A stretch of DNA of 64,000 bases from Streptococcus sp. Marseille-Q5986 (GTDB taxonomy: Bacteria; Bacillota; Bacilli; Lactobacillales; Streptococcaceae). How positions within the stretch are numbered: position 1 is the first letter of the stretch; each line of letters opens with the position of its first letter. The stretch spans positions 1 through 64,000 of the forward strand of contig NZ_CAMPPY010000008.1 of NCBI RefSeq assembly GCF_946902915.1, in the 5' to 3' direction. Both the position numbers and the translations under genes were made by a program. Shown here in pieces: positions 29,047-38,004 of this stretch. Below the pieces are notes generated by a model. That model did no database searches, was not told the DNA's origin, and saw only the letters and a program-made list of their open reading frames with translations.

Positions 29047-29094
29047 AAAAACGCATAGTATCAGGCATTATAAAACCTTGATAGTATGCGTTTT
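29047..29094. terminator. Hairpin terminator of repeated type (copy 2)
   Basis: AAAACGCATAGTATCAGG-type left arm pairs with CCTTGATAGTATGCGTTTT. It sits between convergent queA and the YihY gene and should stop both. Both arms and part of the loop match the hairpin at 24086-24132. Confidence 0.85.
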
Positions 29095-29113
29095 GTTATG
29101 GATAAAGAAGGTG

Positions 29114-29959
29114 TTAGTCTTTTCTCAAGCTCTGAACACTGGCATTGATTACCGCGCCGACAATCAAAATCTTAGCGATGAGAATAAACCAGAACATCAT
29201 GACCACCACGACAACGGAACTGAAGAAACGAACGTCCACGAGGTGATTAACATAGTTGTTGACATAGACTGAAAAGATATTGAGCAGGAAGACCAAGGTC
29301 AACAAGACAAAGGCACTTCCTGGCAATACATGTCGAATTCGTCGCACCTTGACATTGGGCAGGAAATAATAAAGCATGACCAAGATGGCAAAAATCAAGG
29401 CATAGACCAAGGGACCTGTTAGGTCTTGCAGATAATCAAAGAGAGGACTATCTGATTTCCAGTAGCTTTTGATAAGGTTGAGGAGCATGCGGCCAAAAAC
29501 ACTCAGAAAGAGAGCCAAGGCAAAGAGAATCTGCAATCCGAAACTGACAAACAAACTCATGAGCTGATGGGAAATCATTCCACGATTTTTTGCTACTCCG
29601 TAAGCTTTATTAAAGGCTTTCTGTAGGAAATTCATGGATTTTGAAAAGGTCCAGAGGGCTGACAAAACCGCAAAACTCAATAAGCCTGTTGAAGGTTGTG
29701 TCAGCACTTCTGTAATAATCTTTGCCACCACATCATAGACCGTATCCGGCAAAAATTCATTGACAACCTTCAAAAAATTGGAAACTGGAATCTGAAAATA
29801 AGGGAGGATATTGACTACCACCAAAAGCAGGGGAAAAATCGAAATCAACCAATAGTAGGCTACTGCGACACTGGTCAGCTCACTATCTGAAGCTTGATAA
29901 TAATGTAAAAAAGCTTTTACTAAAGGCTTGTCTATCAGCTCTTTCCACCACTTCTTCAT
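29114..29959 (-). CDS. YihY/BrkB-family membrane protein
   Basis: A 281-residue protein with about six membrane spans. It is a member of the family formerly called ribonuclease BN, now viewed as inner-membrane proteins of uncertain role. Motifs SVAYYWLISIFPLLL and SALWTFSKSMNFLQKAFNKAYG are characteristic. Start MKKWWKELIDKP follows AAGGAGTGTGAC. The antiporter gene lies 27 bases upstream, so they may be cotranscribed. Confidence 0.88.
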   Translation of the reverse strand: MKKWWKELIDKPLVKAFLHYYQASDSELTSVAVAYYWLISIFPLLLVVVNILPYFQIPVSNFLKVVNEFLPDTVYDVVAKIITEVLTQPSTGLLSFAVLSALWTFSKSMNFLQKAFNKAYGVAKNRGMISHQLMSLFVSFGLQILFALALFLSVFGRMLLNLIKSYWKSDSPLFDYLQDLTGPLVYALIFAILVMLYYFLPNVKVRRIRHVLPGSAFVLLTLVFLLNIFSVYVNNYVNHLVDVRFFSSVVVVVMMFWFILIAKILIVGAVINASVQSLRKD

Positions 29960-29986
29960 GTCACACTCCTTCACTTACAATCTTGA

Positions 29987-32041
29987 TTAATTTTTTCTTA
30001 CCAATTCCATCATATCATAAGGCAGGGTATTGGCAGCTTCCTTCAAGGAATAGTTCTCTAAGTTATTCACATTTTGCCGTAAGTTCTTGGCATACTTAGT
30101 CGTAATCAATCGTTTCTCTTCATATTCGAAAATCAATTTACGCTCTAAGTAATAGCCTCTCAGCATTTCATCGATATTGTTAGGCTTGACACGATTGATA
30201 ACCCGTTCGACAAAGGCACCACTGCTGATAATAGCTGTTTCACGGAGACGAGAATCCTGCATGAAGCTAATCAAGGAACTCTTATAAACCCCTTTTAGAT
30301 TCTCCAAACTTTCGATAATCATCTCTGTATTTTCTAGATAGAGCTCTGCAATTTGATCATAGTCAAGAGCTCTGAGTTTCTTAGATTCTTCATTTTTCCA
30401 ACTGCGGAAGGTCTTGCCAAAGGTAAAGACTTCATGAAGGAGAAAACGTAAAATCCGCAAGGAAACAAGGAAATAATAGGTCACTCGTGAAGCAAACTTG
30501 CGATTGATACCTTGTTCCATGTTTTTCAGATAACGTTGGTAAACCCGATAAGCACGCTCACTCATCTTGCCTTCCTCGTAAGCCTGTTCCAATCCATCGC
30601 TTTCAATACTGAGGATAAGAAGTTTCAAGGCCTCCCAGTCTTCTTGAGCTCCCTTATTTTCTTGACTCAGGATGAGATTTTCAATACGTCCATGATAATT
30701 GTCAATGGCTGCATAGAGGGGAAGTTTATTTCTGGTATCTTCCAACTCTTTTTCCAACTCTATCGTCACTTCATTTAAAATGGCGATATGCATGAGATAG
30801 TCCTTGCTTTCTTCCTGTTCATCAGAAAGATGAGGTAAGACCAAGAGACCTGTTAAAAAGCTGACAAGCGTGACACCTGCGACAAGGAAAAGTAAGAGAG
30901 GATACTCCTGCTCTAAATCACTTGGTATCAGAAGAATTGTAGCAATCGACACCGTTCCCTTGACGCCTGAAAAGGTCAAGAGAAGCATATCTTTCATATA
31001 CTTATTCAGTTTTTTCTTGAGGCGGCGTGTCTTGGAGGCATAATAGCCATAAATCATGACAAAACGAATGGCAAAGAGGACAAAGGTAAGGGCGACAAGA
31101 GATACCAGCAAGAGTAAGGGATTATAGATGGGATTGGTTAAAATAGGTTCTGCTATCATTTCCAACTCCATTCCCAAAATCACAAAGACAGAACCGTTGA
31201 GCATGAAGGTTACTGTATGCCAGACTGTCTCGGTCACCGTATCCACTTGGGCTTCGAGAAGCGTGATTTTCTTAAAACGGCTTGCCTTCAAAATCCCCGC
31301 AACTACAACAGCAATAATCCCTGAGACGTGTACCTCTTCTGCTAAAAAGAAGGTCAACAGAGGCAAACTCAATTCCAGAAGGAGCTCACTGGCAATATCC
31401 GTTGCGCGGACACTTAGCAAGAAGCTATGGAGGAAGCGGTTGGTCATGGCTGTTAAAAAGCCAATCAGAAAACCACCTAGAATTGAAAAGATGAGCGAGC
31501 TCCCAGCTTGGCCAAGCGAAAAGGTTCCTGTTGTCCAAGCCGCCAAGGCAACTTGAAAGGCCACCAAGCCAGAAGCATCATTCAAGAGTCCTTCACCTTT
31601 AAGGATATTGGAGACACGTTTAGGAAAGCTAAAGCGCTCCGAAAGAGAGGCAAAGGCCACCAAGTCCGTTGGCCCAAGAGCCGCCCCAACAGCCAAACAA
31701 GCTGCCAAGGGAAGGCTAAGCCAAAGAAGATGGGCTAAGCCACCCAAACTCAGGGTCGAGATAAAAATCACTGGAAATATGAGATAAACAATGATTCGCC
31801 AGTGTTTAAAAATAGCTGTAATATCCGCTTCTTCCGACTCTCGGAAAAGCAAGGGTCCGATAACCAAGGCCAAAAATAACTCTGTATTAAGGTGAAAGTC
31901 GGCATTGGGTAAAAAGAGACCAATCACAATTCCAAAAAGAATTTGAACCAAAGGGAGAGGCAAAAAGGGCAGGAGCTTATTGATTGTACTTGAAACAATC
32001 AAGACAAGTAAAAATAGGATGAGGTAAATCAGTAATTCCAC
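29987..32041 (-). CDS. Na+/H+ antiporter, CPA1 (NhaP-type) family
   Basis: A 684-residue protein. The first about 400 residues form 11-13 membrane spans with GPTDLVAFASL (the ion-site TD-type motif in CPA1), LLNDASGLVAFQVA and FSGVKGTVSIAT. The last 270 residues are a charged cytoplasmic domain. It should exchange Na+ or K+ for protons in pH and salt homeostasis. The start is GTG with AAGGAGG seven bases upstream. Ion preference is unknown. Confidence 0.9.
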   Translation of the reverse strand: MELLIYLILFLLVLIVSSTINKLLPFLPLPLVQILFGIVIGLFLPNADFHLNTELFLALVIGPLLFRESEEADITAIFKHWRIIVYLIFPVIFISTLSLGGLAHLLWLSLPLAACLAVGAALGPTDLVAFASLSERFSFPKRVSNILKGEGLLNDASGLVAFQVALAAWTTGTFSLGQAGSSLIFSILGGFLIGFLTAMTNRFLHSFLLSVRATDIASELLLELSLPLLTFFLAEEVHVSGIIAVVVAGILKASRFKKITLLEAQVDTVTETVWHTVTFMLNGSVFVILGMELEMIAEPILTNPIYNPLLLLVSLVALTFVLFAIRFVMIYGYYASKTRRLKKKLNKYMKDMLLLTFSGVKGTVSIATILLIPSDLEQEYPLLLFLVAGVTLVSFLTGLLVLPHLSDEQEESKDYLMHIAILNEVTIELEKELEDTRNKLPLYAAIDNYHGRIENLILSQENKGAQEDWEALKLLILSIESDGLEQAYEEGKMSERAYRVYQRYLKNMEQGINRKFASRVTYYFLVSLRILRFLLHEVFTFGKTFRSWKNEESKKLRALDYDQIAELYLENTEMIIESLENLKGVYKSSLISFMQDSRLRETAIISSGAFVERVINRVKPNNIDEMLRGYYLERKLIFEYEEKRLITTKYAKNLRQNVNNLENYSLKEAANTLPYDMMELVRKN

Positions 32042-32052
32042 GCAATTCCTCC

Positions 32053-32307
32053 TTAGTCTTTTTTACAACAGGATTCAAATATCTCCTTCTGCTCTTTGAT
32101 TTTTTGGTCAATCTTGGAACAGTCTTTGTGCTCAATTTTTCTCTGGCACCGTTCCATTTCAAGAGCAACTAATTTTTTCTTGATTTTAAGCATTTTTTTG
32201 CTCATATGCGCTTGGTCTAGCACGCCCACTGCACGTTCGTGGTGGATTGACTCGACAAATTTCTGGCGCATGGTATCCAGCTTTTCACGTAGGTATTGTT
32301 TATCCAT
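32053..32307 (-). CDS. Small conserved hypothetical protein, cysteine-rich C-terminus
   Basis: An 84-residue protein with a long charged helix (probable coiled coil) and C-terminal cysteines (ERCQRK, HKDCSK, ESCCKKD). No family is recognised. It is tightly spaced, 2 bases downstream of the methyltransferase gene, and runs into the antiporter region, so it is probably translated in that operon. The cysteine tail could bind a metal; this is a guess. Confidence 0.65.
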   Translation of the reverse strand: MDKQYLREKLDTMRQKFVESIHHERAVGVLDQAHMSKKMLKIKKKLVALEMERCQRKIEHKDCSKIDQKIKEQKEIFESCCKKD

Positions 32308-32309
32308 GT

Positions 32310-32855
32310 CTATCTCTCTAATTTTTCAATCATAACTAAAAAGGGCGGGTTGTTAACTTGGTTCAGGGTTCGGTAAATGGCAGCTGTGTACTCTTGTTGA
32401 TTCAACTGGCTAACAAAATCCAAGACAGCATCCCGCTCGAGGTCTCCTCCTTCATGACCATAGTAGATCATAATAGCAATCCGTCCCCCTTTGACAAGCA
32501 AATGGCACAACTTTTCTAATGCTTCAATAGTTGTCTGCGGTTGGGTAATGACAGATTTATCAGCCGACGGTAGATAGCCCAGATTAAAAATTCCTGCCTT
32601 GGCTTCTGTCACAAACTGATCCAGTGTCTCATGGCCTCGCAAGATTAGCTGGGCATTTGTCATTTCAGCCTGTTCCAAACGCTCTTTGGTCTTTTCCAAG
32701 GCTTGTTCCTGAATATCAAAGGCATAGACTTGTTTAGCTAGCTTGGCTAAAAAAAGGGTATCGTGGCCATTTCCCATGGTTGCATCCACTACGACATCCT
32801 CTTTTGTCACTACTTCAGCCAAAAAATCATGTGCCATCTCAAGTGGTCTTTTCAT
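32310..32855 (-). CDS. mnmM: Class I SAM methyltransferase, MnmM/YtqB-like (tRNA wobble uridine)
   Basis: A 181-residue methyltransferase. SAM motif DATMGNGHDTLFLAKL, then YAFDIQEQAL, FNLGYLPSADK and a carboxy-terminal NNPPFLVMIEKL match the YtqB family. YtqB (MnmM) has been assigned methylation of nm5s2U at tRNA position 34 in Gram-positives, replacing the MnmC methylase. It lies 10 bases downstream of its usual partner, the YtqA-type radical SAM gene. Confidence 0.78.
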   Translation of the reverse strand: MKRPLEMAHDFLAEVVTKEDVVVDATMGNGHDTLFLAKLAKQVYAFDIQEQALEKTKERLEQAEMTNAQLILRGHETLDQFVTEAKAGIFNLGYLPSADKSVITQPQTTIEALEKLCHLLVKGGRIAIMIYYGHEGGDLERDAVLDFVSQLNQQEYTAAIYRTLNQVNNPPFLVMIEKLER

Positions 32856-32865
32856 TTTTAAACTC

Positions 32866-33786
32866 CTATTTTACAGCCTTGCATCCTTGCACGCTTCCGC
32901 GACGTCGCATTTCAGTTTCAATAGCATTTAGCACTTCCCATTTATTGAGGCTCCACATAGGACCAATCAGCATATCTCTCGGTGCATCTCCGGTAATTCG
33001 GTGGATGACGATATGCTTGGGGATGATTTCCAGTTGGTCACAGATGACTTTGATATACTCGTCCTGACTCATCAGTTGCAAACGCCCCTCGTGATAATCC
33101 CGTTGCATACGCGTATTGGTCATAAGATGAAGTAAATGCAGTTTAATCCCTTGAATATCATTATCAGTGACACAGCGGCGGACATTTTCAATCATCATCT
33201 CATGGGTTTCACCGGGCAAACCATTGATCAAATGAGAAACAATCTCAATCTTGGGATACTTTCTCAAACGCTTGACCGTTTCTACGTACAATTCATAGGA
33301 ATGGGCGCGGTTAATCAAGTCAGAGGTTGCTTCATAAGTGGTCTGCAAGCCCAATTCAACCGTTACATGCATGCGCTCCGACAACTCAGCCAAATATTCG
33401 ATGGTTTCATCTGGCAGACAGTCTGGCCGTGTTCCAATATTGATTCCAACTACACCTGGCTCATTGATCGCCTGCTCGTAACGTTCCCGAATCACTTCCG
33501 CCTTTTCATGGGTGTTGGTAAAATTTTGAAAATAAACCAGATACTTCTGAACATCTGGCCACTTGCGGTGCATAAAGTCAATTTCCTTATAAAATTGCTC
33601 ACGAATAGGGGCATCCGGTGCTACAATAGCATCTCCAGAACCAGAAACCGTACAAAAAGTACAGCCTCCATGAGCCACAGTTCCATCACGATTGGGACAG
33701 TCAAATCCCGCATCAATAGGGACTTTAAAGGTCTTTTCTCCAAAGAGTTTTCGATAATAATCATTCAAGGTATTATAAGGTTTCAT
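32866..33786 (-). CDS. mnmL: Radical SAM protein, TIGR01212 (YtqA/YhcC), probable MnmL
   Basis: A 306-residue radical SAM protein. The cluster motif is DCPNRDGTVAHGGCTFC, with the long-spaced cysteine pattern of TIGR01212, followed by VGINIGTRPDCLPDE and ELGLQTTYE. YtqA (MnmL) is reported to act with MnmM in mnm5s2U34 synthesis. A much longer frame exists, but the strong promoter at 33794-33822 lies inside it, so the start at 33786 is preferred. The mRNA would then be leaderless. Confidence 0.78.
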   Translation of the reverse strand: MKPYNTLNDYYRKLFGEKTFKVPIDAGFDCPNRDGTVAHGGCTFCTVSGSGDAIVAPDAPIREQFYKEIDFMHRKWPDVQKYLVYFQNFTNTHEKAEVIRERYEQAINEPGVVGINIGTRPDCLPDETIEYLAELSERMHVTVELGLQTTYEATSDLINRAHSYELYVETVKRLRKYPKIEIVSHLINGLPGETHEMMIENVRRCVTDNDIQGIKLHLLHLMTNTRMQRDYHEGRLQLMSQDEYIKVICDQLEIIPKHIVIHRITGDAPRDMLIGPMWSLNKWEVLNAIETEMRRRGSVQGCKAVK

Positions 33787-33793
33787 AACCTTC

Positions 33794-33822
33794 ATTATAA
33801 CAAAAAATACCCACAATCTCAA
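33794..33822 (-). promoter_or_regulatory. Sigma-A promoter of the radical SAM gene, leaderless
   Basis: TTGAGA (33817-33822), 17-base spacer ending TGT, TATAAT (33794-33799) on the minus strand. Only seven bases separate the -10 from the ATG at 33786, so transcription should begin at or one base before the start codon. Confidence 0.75.
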
Positions 33823-33892
33823 AAGCCTGACTTTCCTATAAATTCCTCTGTTTCTCGTTTCCTTTAGAGTTTTTTTATGATACAATATAGGT

Positions 33893-34246
33893 ATGATTTT
33901 AATGAAAATAGCATCTATTTTATTGTTGATATTAACTTTGGTGGTTTGCTTTATTGTCTCCAAACTGTTCGGACTTAGGAAAATAGGGTTTAATTTCGCA
34001 GATTTAGCTTTTCCACTTTTGATATTTGAGTATTATCTGATTACTGCTAAAGCCTTTACCCACAACTTTCTACCGCGACTTGGTGTCGCACTTTCTCTCC
34101 TAGCAATCCTCCTTGTAGTCTTTTTCCTTATCAAAAAACGAAGTTTTTATTACCCTAAATTCATTAAATTCTTCTGGAGAGCTAGTTTTCTCCTAACCTT
34201 AATCATCTACATAGCAATGATTGTTGAATTGATGATGGTAAAATGA
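33893..34246 (+). CDS. DUF3397 family membrane protein
   Basis: A 117-residue protein with four membrane spans, matching the small DUF3397 proteins of streptococci and lactobacilli. Function unknown. An extended -10 (TGATACAAT, 33881-33886) lies only six bases before the ATG; a second in-frame ATG at 33902 is better placed for the AGG in ATATAGGT. It is divergent from the radical SAM gene. Confidence 0.8.
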   Translation: MILMKIASILLLILTLVVCFIVSKLFGLRKIGFNFADLAFPLLIFEYYLITAKAFTHNFLPRLGVALSLLAILLVVFFLIKKRSFYYPKFIKFFWRASFLLTLIIYIAMIVELMMVK

Positions 34247-34251
34247 TTACC

Positions 34252-34285
34252 AACCCAGAGTATTTAAATGCTGGGTCTTTCTTTT
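34252..34285 (+). terminator. Terminator of the DUF3397 gene
   Basis: AACCCAG/CTGGGT hairpin followed by TCTTTCTTTT, a few bases past the stop codon. Confidence 0.8.
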
Positions 34286-34337
34286 ACTCCTATACCTACA
34301 AAAAAACCTAGGACAATAGTCTCTTATCCCCAAAAAA

Positions 34338-34361
34338 GCAACGGATTTGCCGTTGCTTTTT
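34338..34361 (+). terminator. Terminator hairpin at the IS left end
   Basis: GCAACGG/CCGTTGC stem followed by TTTTT, just inside the left inverted repeat. It would block transcription entering the element from outside. Confidence 0.75.
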
Positions 34362-34424
34362 GCATGGTTACGATAGTCTTGGTAAAATAGAACTGCACAA
34401 TACACCATTTAGAAAGGCTATCTT

Positions 34425-35692
34425 ATGCATATTCACTATAACAAAAATCAAACAACTTTACCACTAGAAATCCGTTCTTTCTTGCCACAAGACCATCTCG
34501 TCTTTATTATCTGAATACCTTGGAAGATAGTCCTTTCCCTACCTTCTATCATGCCTCTGCTCACCCGTCTTAGCACCCTAAAATGCTTGTATCTACTCTT
34601 CTATTTGCCTCTTCACAAGGGATTTTCTCTGCTCGAAAAATTGAAAAAATGATGATTGAAAATCTCGCCATGCAGTACCTAACAGGGCAGTTGGTTGTTA
34701 GCTATCGCACCATCAAGCGTTTTCGTGTCGCCGAAGGGATGGAAGAACTCATTCGTGATCTTTTCATCGACCTCAATCTTCGTTTAAAAATGGAAGAGTT
34801 AGTGATCTTAGATTGTTTGTGTATTGACGGGACTAAGATTGAAGCCAATGCCAACAAGTATCGTTTCGTGTGGAAAAAAGCAAGGGACAAGTTTTCCGTC
34901 AAACTGCAAGAACAGATACAGATGCCACTTTTATGCGGATGAAAGAAGATCATATGAAAAATGACCCACTCAAGGCTGCTTATCATCTTCAAATCGCTAC
35001 TGAAAACCAATTTCTTCTTCACTATGATGTCTTCTCAAATCCGACAGATACCAAGACTCTTCTCCCCTTACTTGAAACCCCTAAAGACAGTTGTCGCAGA
35101 TGCTGGATATGGAAGTGAAGAGAGCCTCCTTCGTTTAGATGAAAAGGAGGTGAACCATCTGATGAAATATGCCATGTTTGATAAGGAACAAAAGAGAAGG
35201 TATACACAGTCAGCTAGAAACTTAGGGAATTGGTACTATAATGGCAAGGAGGATAGCTATACACATCCTGATGGTTGGTGTTATCGTTTTCGCCCCATCA
35301 AACATCAGAAAACAGAGACGGACTTTCAAGAGGAAATCAAGGTTTACTATGCTGATGAATCTGAATCAGCTCCTCAAAAGGGACTGTATAGGAATGAACG
35401 CTATCAGCACTTAAAAACTAAAGAATGCCAGGCGCTTTTATCTCCCCAAGGTAGACAGATTTTCGCTCAACGTAAGATTGATGTGGAACCTGTTTTTGGA
35501 CAGATAAAGGCTTGTTTGGGGTACAAGAGAGGGAATCTGAGAGGGATGCGTCAAGTGAGAATTGACATGGGATTGGTACTTATGGCAAATAAGCTCCTAA
35601 AATACAATAAGAGAGCCCTTAAAATGAAAAAGCTAGAGTTCTGCAATTGGAAATCTCTAGCTTTTTTGTGGTTGAGAACTATTTTGTCCTAG
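34425..35692 (+). pseudogene. IS1182-family transposase, multiply disrupted
   Basis: The start MHIHYNKNQTTLPLEIRSFL with DHLVF is the normal N-terminus of the family but hits TGA after 29 codons. Further pieces follow in other frames: HPKMLVSTLLFASSQGIFSARKIE, a TAG just before it, [12 protein letters not shown], another frame change near 34940-34970, and the C-terminal part with [13 protein letters not shown] and QIKACLGYKRGNLRGMRQVR. The DDE-domain regions are recognisable, but no continuous protein can be made. Confidence 0.85.
35631..35667 (+). terminator. Terminator hairpin at the IS right end
   Basis: AGCTAGAG/CTCTAGCT with a 16-base loop, followed by TTTTTT. It overlaps the last codons of the transposase. 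The same hairpin occurs in the inverted copy at 59785-59825. Confidence 0.75.
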
Positions 35693-35751
35693 GTTCATTA
35701 ATTACTCAGATTGTTATACAAATAAGTAAATTTCCTGAACTACGACACAGA

Positions 35752-35919
35752 GTTTAGCAAATCGATTTCATTTGCCAAACGAGGTTAGTGAGGCAGTTCG
35801 CCAGTTCACCTCCTTACTATTACGACGGCAAAGTCCATGAATCGATATCATTCGTGGACTTTGCCTAGTGAAGCGTTTAGGTAGACTACCATAGCAGTTA
35901 CCGTCAAATGACAGTAACT
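35752..35919 (-). ncRNA. Cluster of four hairpins downstream of prfC
   Basis: In 168 bases: AGTTAC..GTAACT (35896-35919, 24-base near-perfect palindrome); GGCAAAGTCCA..TGGACTTTGCC (35827-35865, 39-base near-perfect palindrome); GAGGT-TGA-GGC paired with GCC-TCA-ACCTC (35781-35812), which buries AAGGAGGTGAA; and GTTTAGCAAAT..ATTTGCCAAAC (35752-35780). No gene was found. Minus-strand orientation is inferred from the Shine-Dalgarno-like sequence. It may be a structured RNA, a small-toxin relic or a nested repeat. Confidence 0.45.
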
Positions 35920-35945
35920 TTATGTTGCTAGTCATTTGTAACGAT

Positions 35946-37490
35946 TTACATCTTCTCTTCCAACTCTACATCTGGATACTTGTCCGCAAACCAGCGGAGG
36001 GCAAACTCATTTTCAAAGAGGAAGACTGGTTGGTCGAAACGGTCTTTGGCCAAGATATTGCGGCTTGATGACATGCGCTCGTCCAAATCCTCTGACTTGA
36101 TCCAACGAACGGTCTTTTTACCCATTGGGCTCATGACCACTTCCGCATTGTACTCGCCTTCCATGCGGTGCTTAAAGACTTCAAACTGGAGTTGACCCAC
36201 AGCCCCTAGCATGTACTCGCCAGTTTGGTAATTCTTATAAAGCTGAATGGCTCCCTCTTGCACCAATTGCTCAATCCCCTTGTGGAAGGATTTTTGCTTC
36301 ATGACGTTCTTAGCAGAAACTTTCATAAAAATCTCAGGTGTAAAGGTTGGCAGTGGTTCAAATTCAAACTTGTTTTTTCCAACCGTCAAGGTATCTCCAA
36401 CTTGATAAGTACCGGTATCGTAAACTCCGATGATATCACCTGCTACGGCATTAGTGACATTTTCACGACTTTCGGCCATAAACTGAGTGACATTAGATAG
36501 TTTGGCAGTCTTACCAGTACGAGGCAAATTGACACTCATACCGCGCTCAAATTCACCTGATACGATACGGACAAAGGCGATACGGTCCCGGTGACGAGGG
36601 TCCATGTTGGCTTGGATTTTAAAAACAAATCCTGAGAAATCCTTGTCATAAGGATCCACAATTTCGCCGTCTGTTTTCTTGTGTCCATGAGGTTCTGGAG
36701 CAAACTTGAGGAAGGTCTCAAGGAAGGTCTGCACCCCAAAGTTCGTCAGAGCTGAACCGAAGAAGACCGGAGTCAGTTCTCCAGCAAGAATAGCTTCTTC
36801 TGAAAATTCATTTCCTGCTTCTTCAAGGAGTTCGATATCGTCCTTAACCTGAGCGTAGAAAGGATTGTTACCAAATAGCTTATCCCCTTCTTCCAGACTG
36901 GCAAAACGTTCATCCCCTTTATAAAGTTCCAAACGTTGGTTATAAAGGTCATACAAGCCTTCGAAGGCTTTCCCCATCCCGATTGGCCAGTTCATCGGGT
37001 AGCTCGCAATACCCAAGACTTCTTCCAATTCTTGCAAGAGGTCCAGCGGCTCACGACCATCACGGTCCAGCTTGTTCATAAAGGTAAAGACTGGAATGCC
37101 ACGGTGCTTCACAACCTCAAACAGTTTCTTGGTTTGAGCCTCGATACCCTTGGCAGAATCCACGACCATAACTGCAGCATCCACCGCCATCAAGGTACGA
37201 TAGGTATCTTCTGAGAAGTCCTCGTGTCCTGGTGTGTCTAGGATATTCACGCGCTTGCCGGCGTAGTCAAATTGCATAACAGATGAAGTAACGGAAATCC
37301 CACGCTGCTTCTCGATATCCATCCAGTCAGACTTGGCAAAAGTCCCTGTTTTCTTTCCTTTTACGGTACCAGCCTCACGAATCTCGCCCCCAAAGTAGAG
37401 CAACTGCTCCGTAATGGTTGTTTTCCCCGCATCTGGGTGAGAGATGATGGCAAAGGTACGGCGTTTCTTAATTTCTTCTTGAATAGTCAT
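35946..37490 (-). CDS. prfC: Peptide chain release factor 3
   Basis: RF3 is a GTPase that removes RF1/RF2 from the ribosome after peptide release. The 514-residue length is normal. G motifs [28 protein letters not shown] and NKLDRDG are intact, and the C-terminal domain is complete. It is a single-gene unit between the hairpin cluster and the divergent gat operon. Confidence 0.97.
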   Translation of the reverse strand: MTIQEEIKKRRTFAIISHPDAGKTTITEQLLYFGGEIREAGTVKGKKTGTFAKSDWMDIEKQRGISVTSSVMQFDYAGKRVNILDTPGHEDFSEDTYRTLMAVDAAVMVVDSAKGIEAQTKKLFEVVKHRGIPVFTFMNKLDRDGREPLDLLQELEEVLGIASYPMNWPIGMGKAFEGLYDLYNQRLELYKGDERFASLEEGDKLFGNNPFYAQVKDDIELLEEAGNEFSEEAILAGELTPVFFGSALTNFGVQTFLETFLKFAPEPHGHKKTDGEIVDPYDKDFSGFVFKIQANMDPRHRDRIAFVRIVSGEFERGMSVNLPRTGKTAKLSNVTQFMAESRENVTNAVAGDIIGVYDTGTYQVGDTLTVGKNKFEFEPLPTFTPEIFMKVSAKNVMKQKSFHKGIEQLVQEGAIQLYKNYQTGEYMLGAVGQLQFEVFKHRMEGEYNAEVVMSPMGKKTVRWIKSEDLDERMSSSRNILAKDRFDQPVFLFENEFALRWFADKYPDVELEEKM

Positions 37491-37701
37491 AAGTTCTCTT
37501 TCTTTGATTCTCTATTTTTCTTGTTTCAATAGCTAAGAATGATTTCTACATTGGATTTTACCATTCCTTTCAACACTCCATTATATCGGATTTTAGCATT
37601 TTTTTCAATTTCTATTTCTTTTCAGTTTGGCTCCCTTATTTATAGGAAAATATGGTAAAATAGAACAGACTAAAAATCATCATTTCACGAAAGGATGCAA
37701 G

Positions 37702-38004
37702 ATGAAAATTACGCAAGAAGAGGTAACACACGTTGCCAATCTTTCAAAATTAAGATTCTCTGAAGAAGAAACTGCTGCCTTTGCAACAACCTTGTCTAAG
37801 ATTGTTGATATGGTTGAATTGCTGGGCGAAGTCTACACAAATGGTGTCGCACCTACTACGACTATGGCTGACCGCAAGACTGTACTCCGCCCTGATGTGG
37901 CTGAAGAAGGAACAGACCGCGACCGCTTGTTTAAAAACGTACCTGAAAAAGACAACTACTATATCAAGGTACCAGCTATCCTAGATGATGGAGGAGATGC
38001 CTAA
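37702..38004 (+). CDS. gatC: Asp-tRNA(Asn)/Glu-tRNA(Gln) amidotransferase subunit C
   Basis: A 100-residue subunit that stabilises GatA on GatB; it starts [20 protein letters not shown] after AAAGGATGCAAG. GatCAB converts misacylated Glu-tRNA(Gln) to Gln-tRNA(Gln), essential where glutaminyl-tRNA synthetase is absent. The stop overlaps the gatA start (TAATG). Extended -10 TATGGTAAAAT lies upstream near 37650. Confidence 0.96.
   Translation: MKITQEEVTHVANLSKLRFSEEETAAFATTLSKIVDMVELLGEVYTNGVAPTTTMADRKTVLRPDVAEEGTDRDRLFKNVPEKDNYYIKVPAILDDGGDA

Larger units (their letters stand above)
34307..35693 (+). mobile_element. Degenerate IS1182-family insertion sequence
   Basis: The ends are inverted repeats: CCTAGGACAATAGTCTC on the left, and the reverse complement of GAACTATTTTGTCCTAGG on the right. 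Each end carries a terminator hairpin (34338-34361 and 35631-35667), insulating the transposase. At about 1.39 kb it is shorter than a full IS1182-type element, consistent with internal deletion. A truncated inverted copy lies at 59755-60077. Confidence 0.8.

Noticed and set aside
33136..33867. A 243-codon plus-strand frame opposite the radical SAM gene
   Set aside because: It is fully antisense to a well-supported family member, with no promoter or ribosome binding site.
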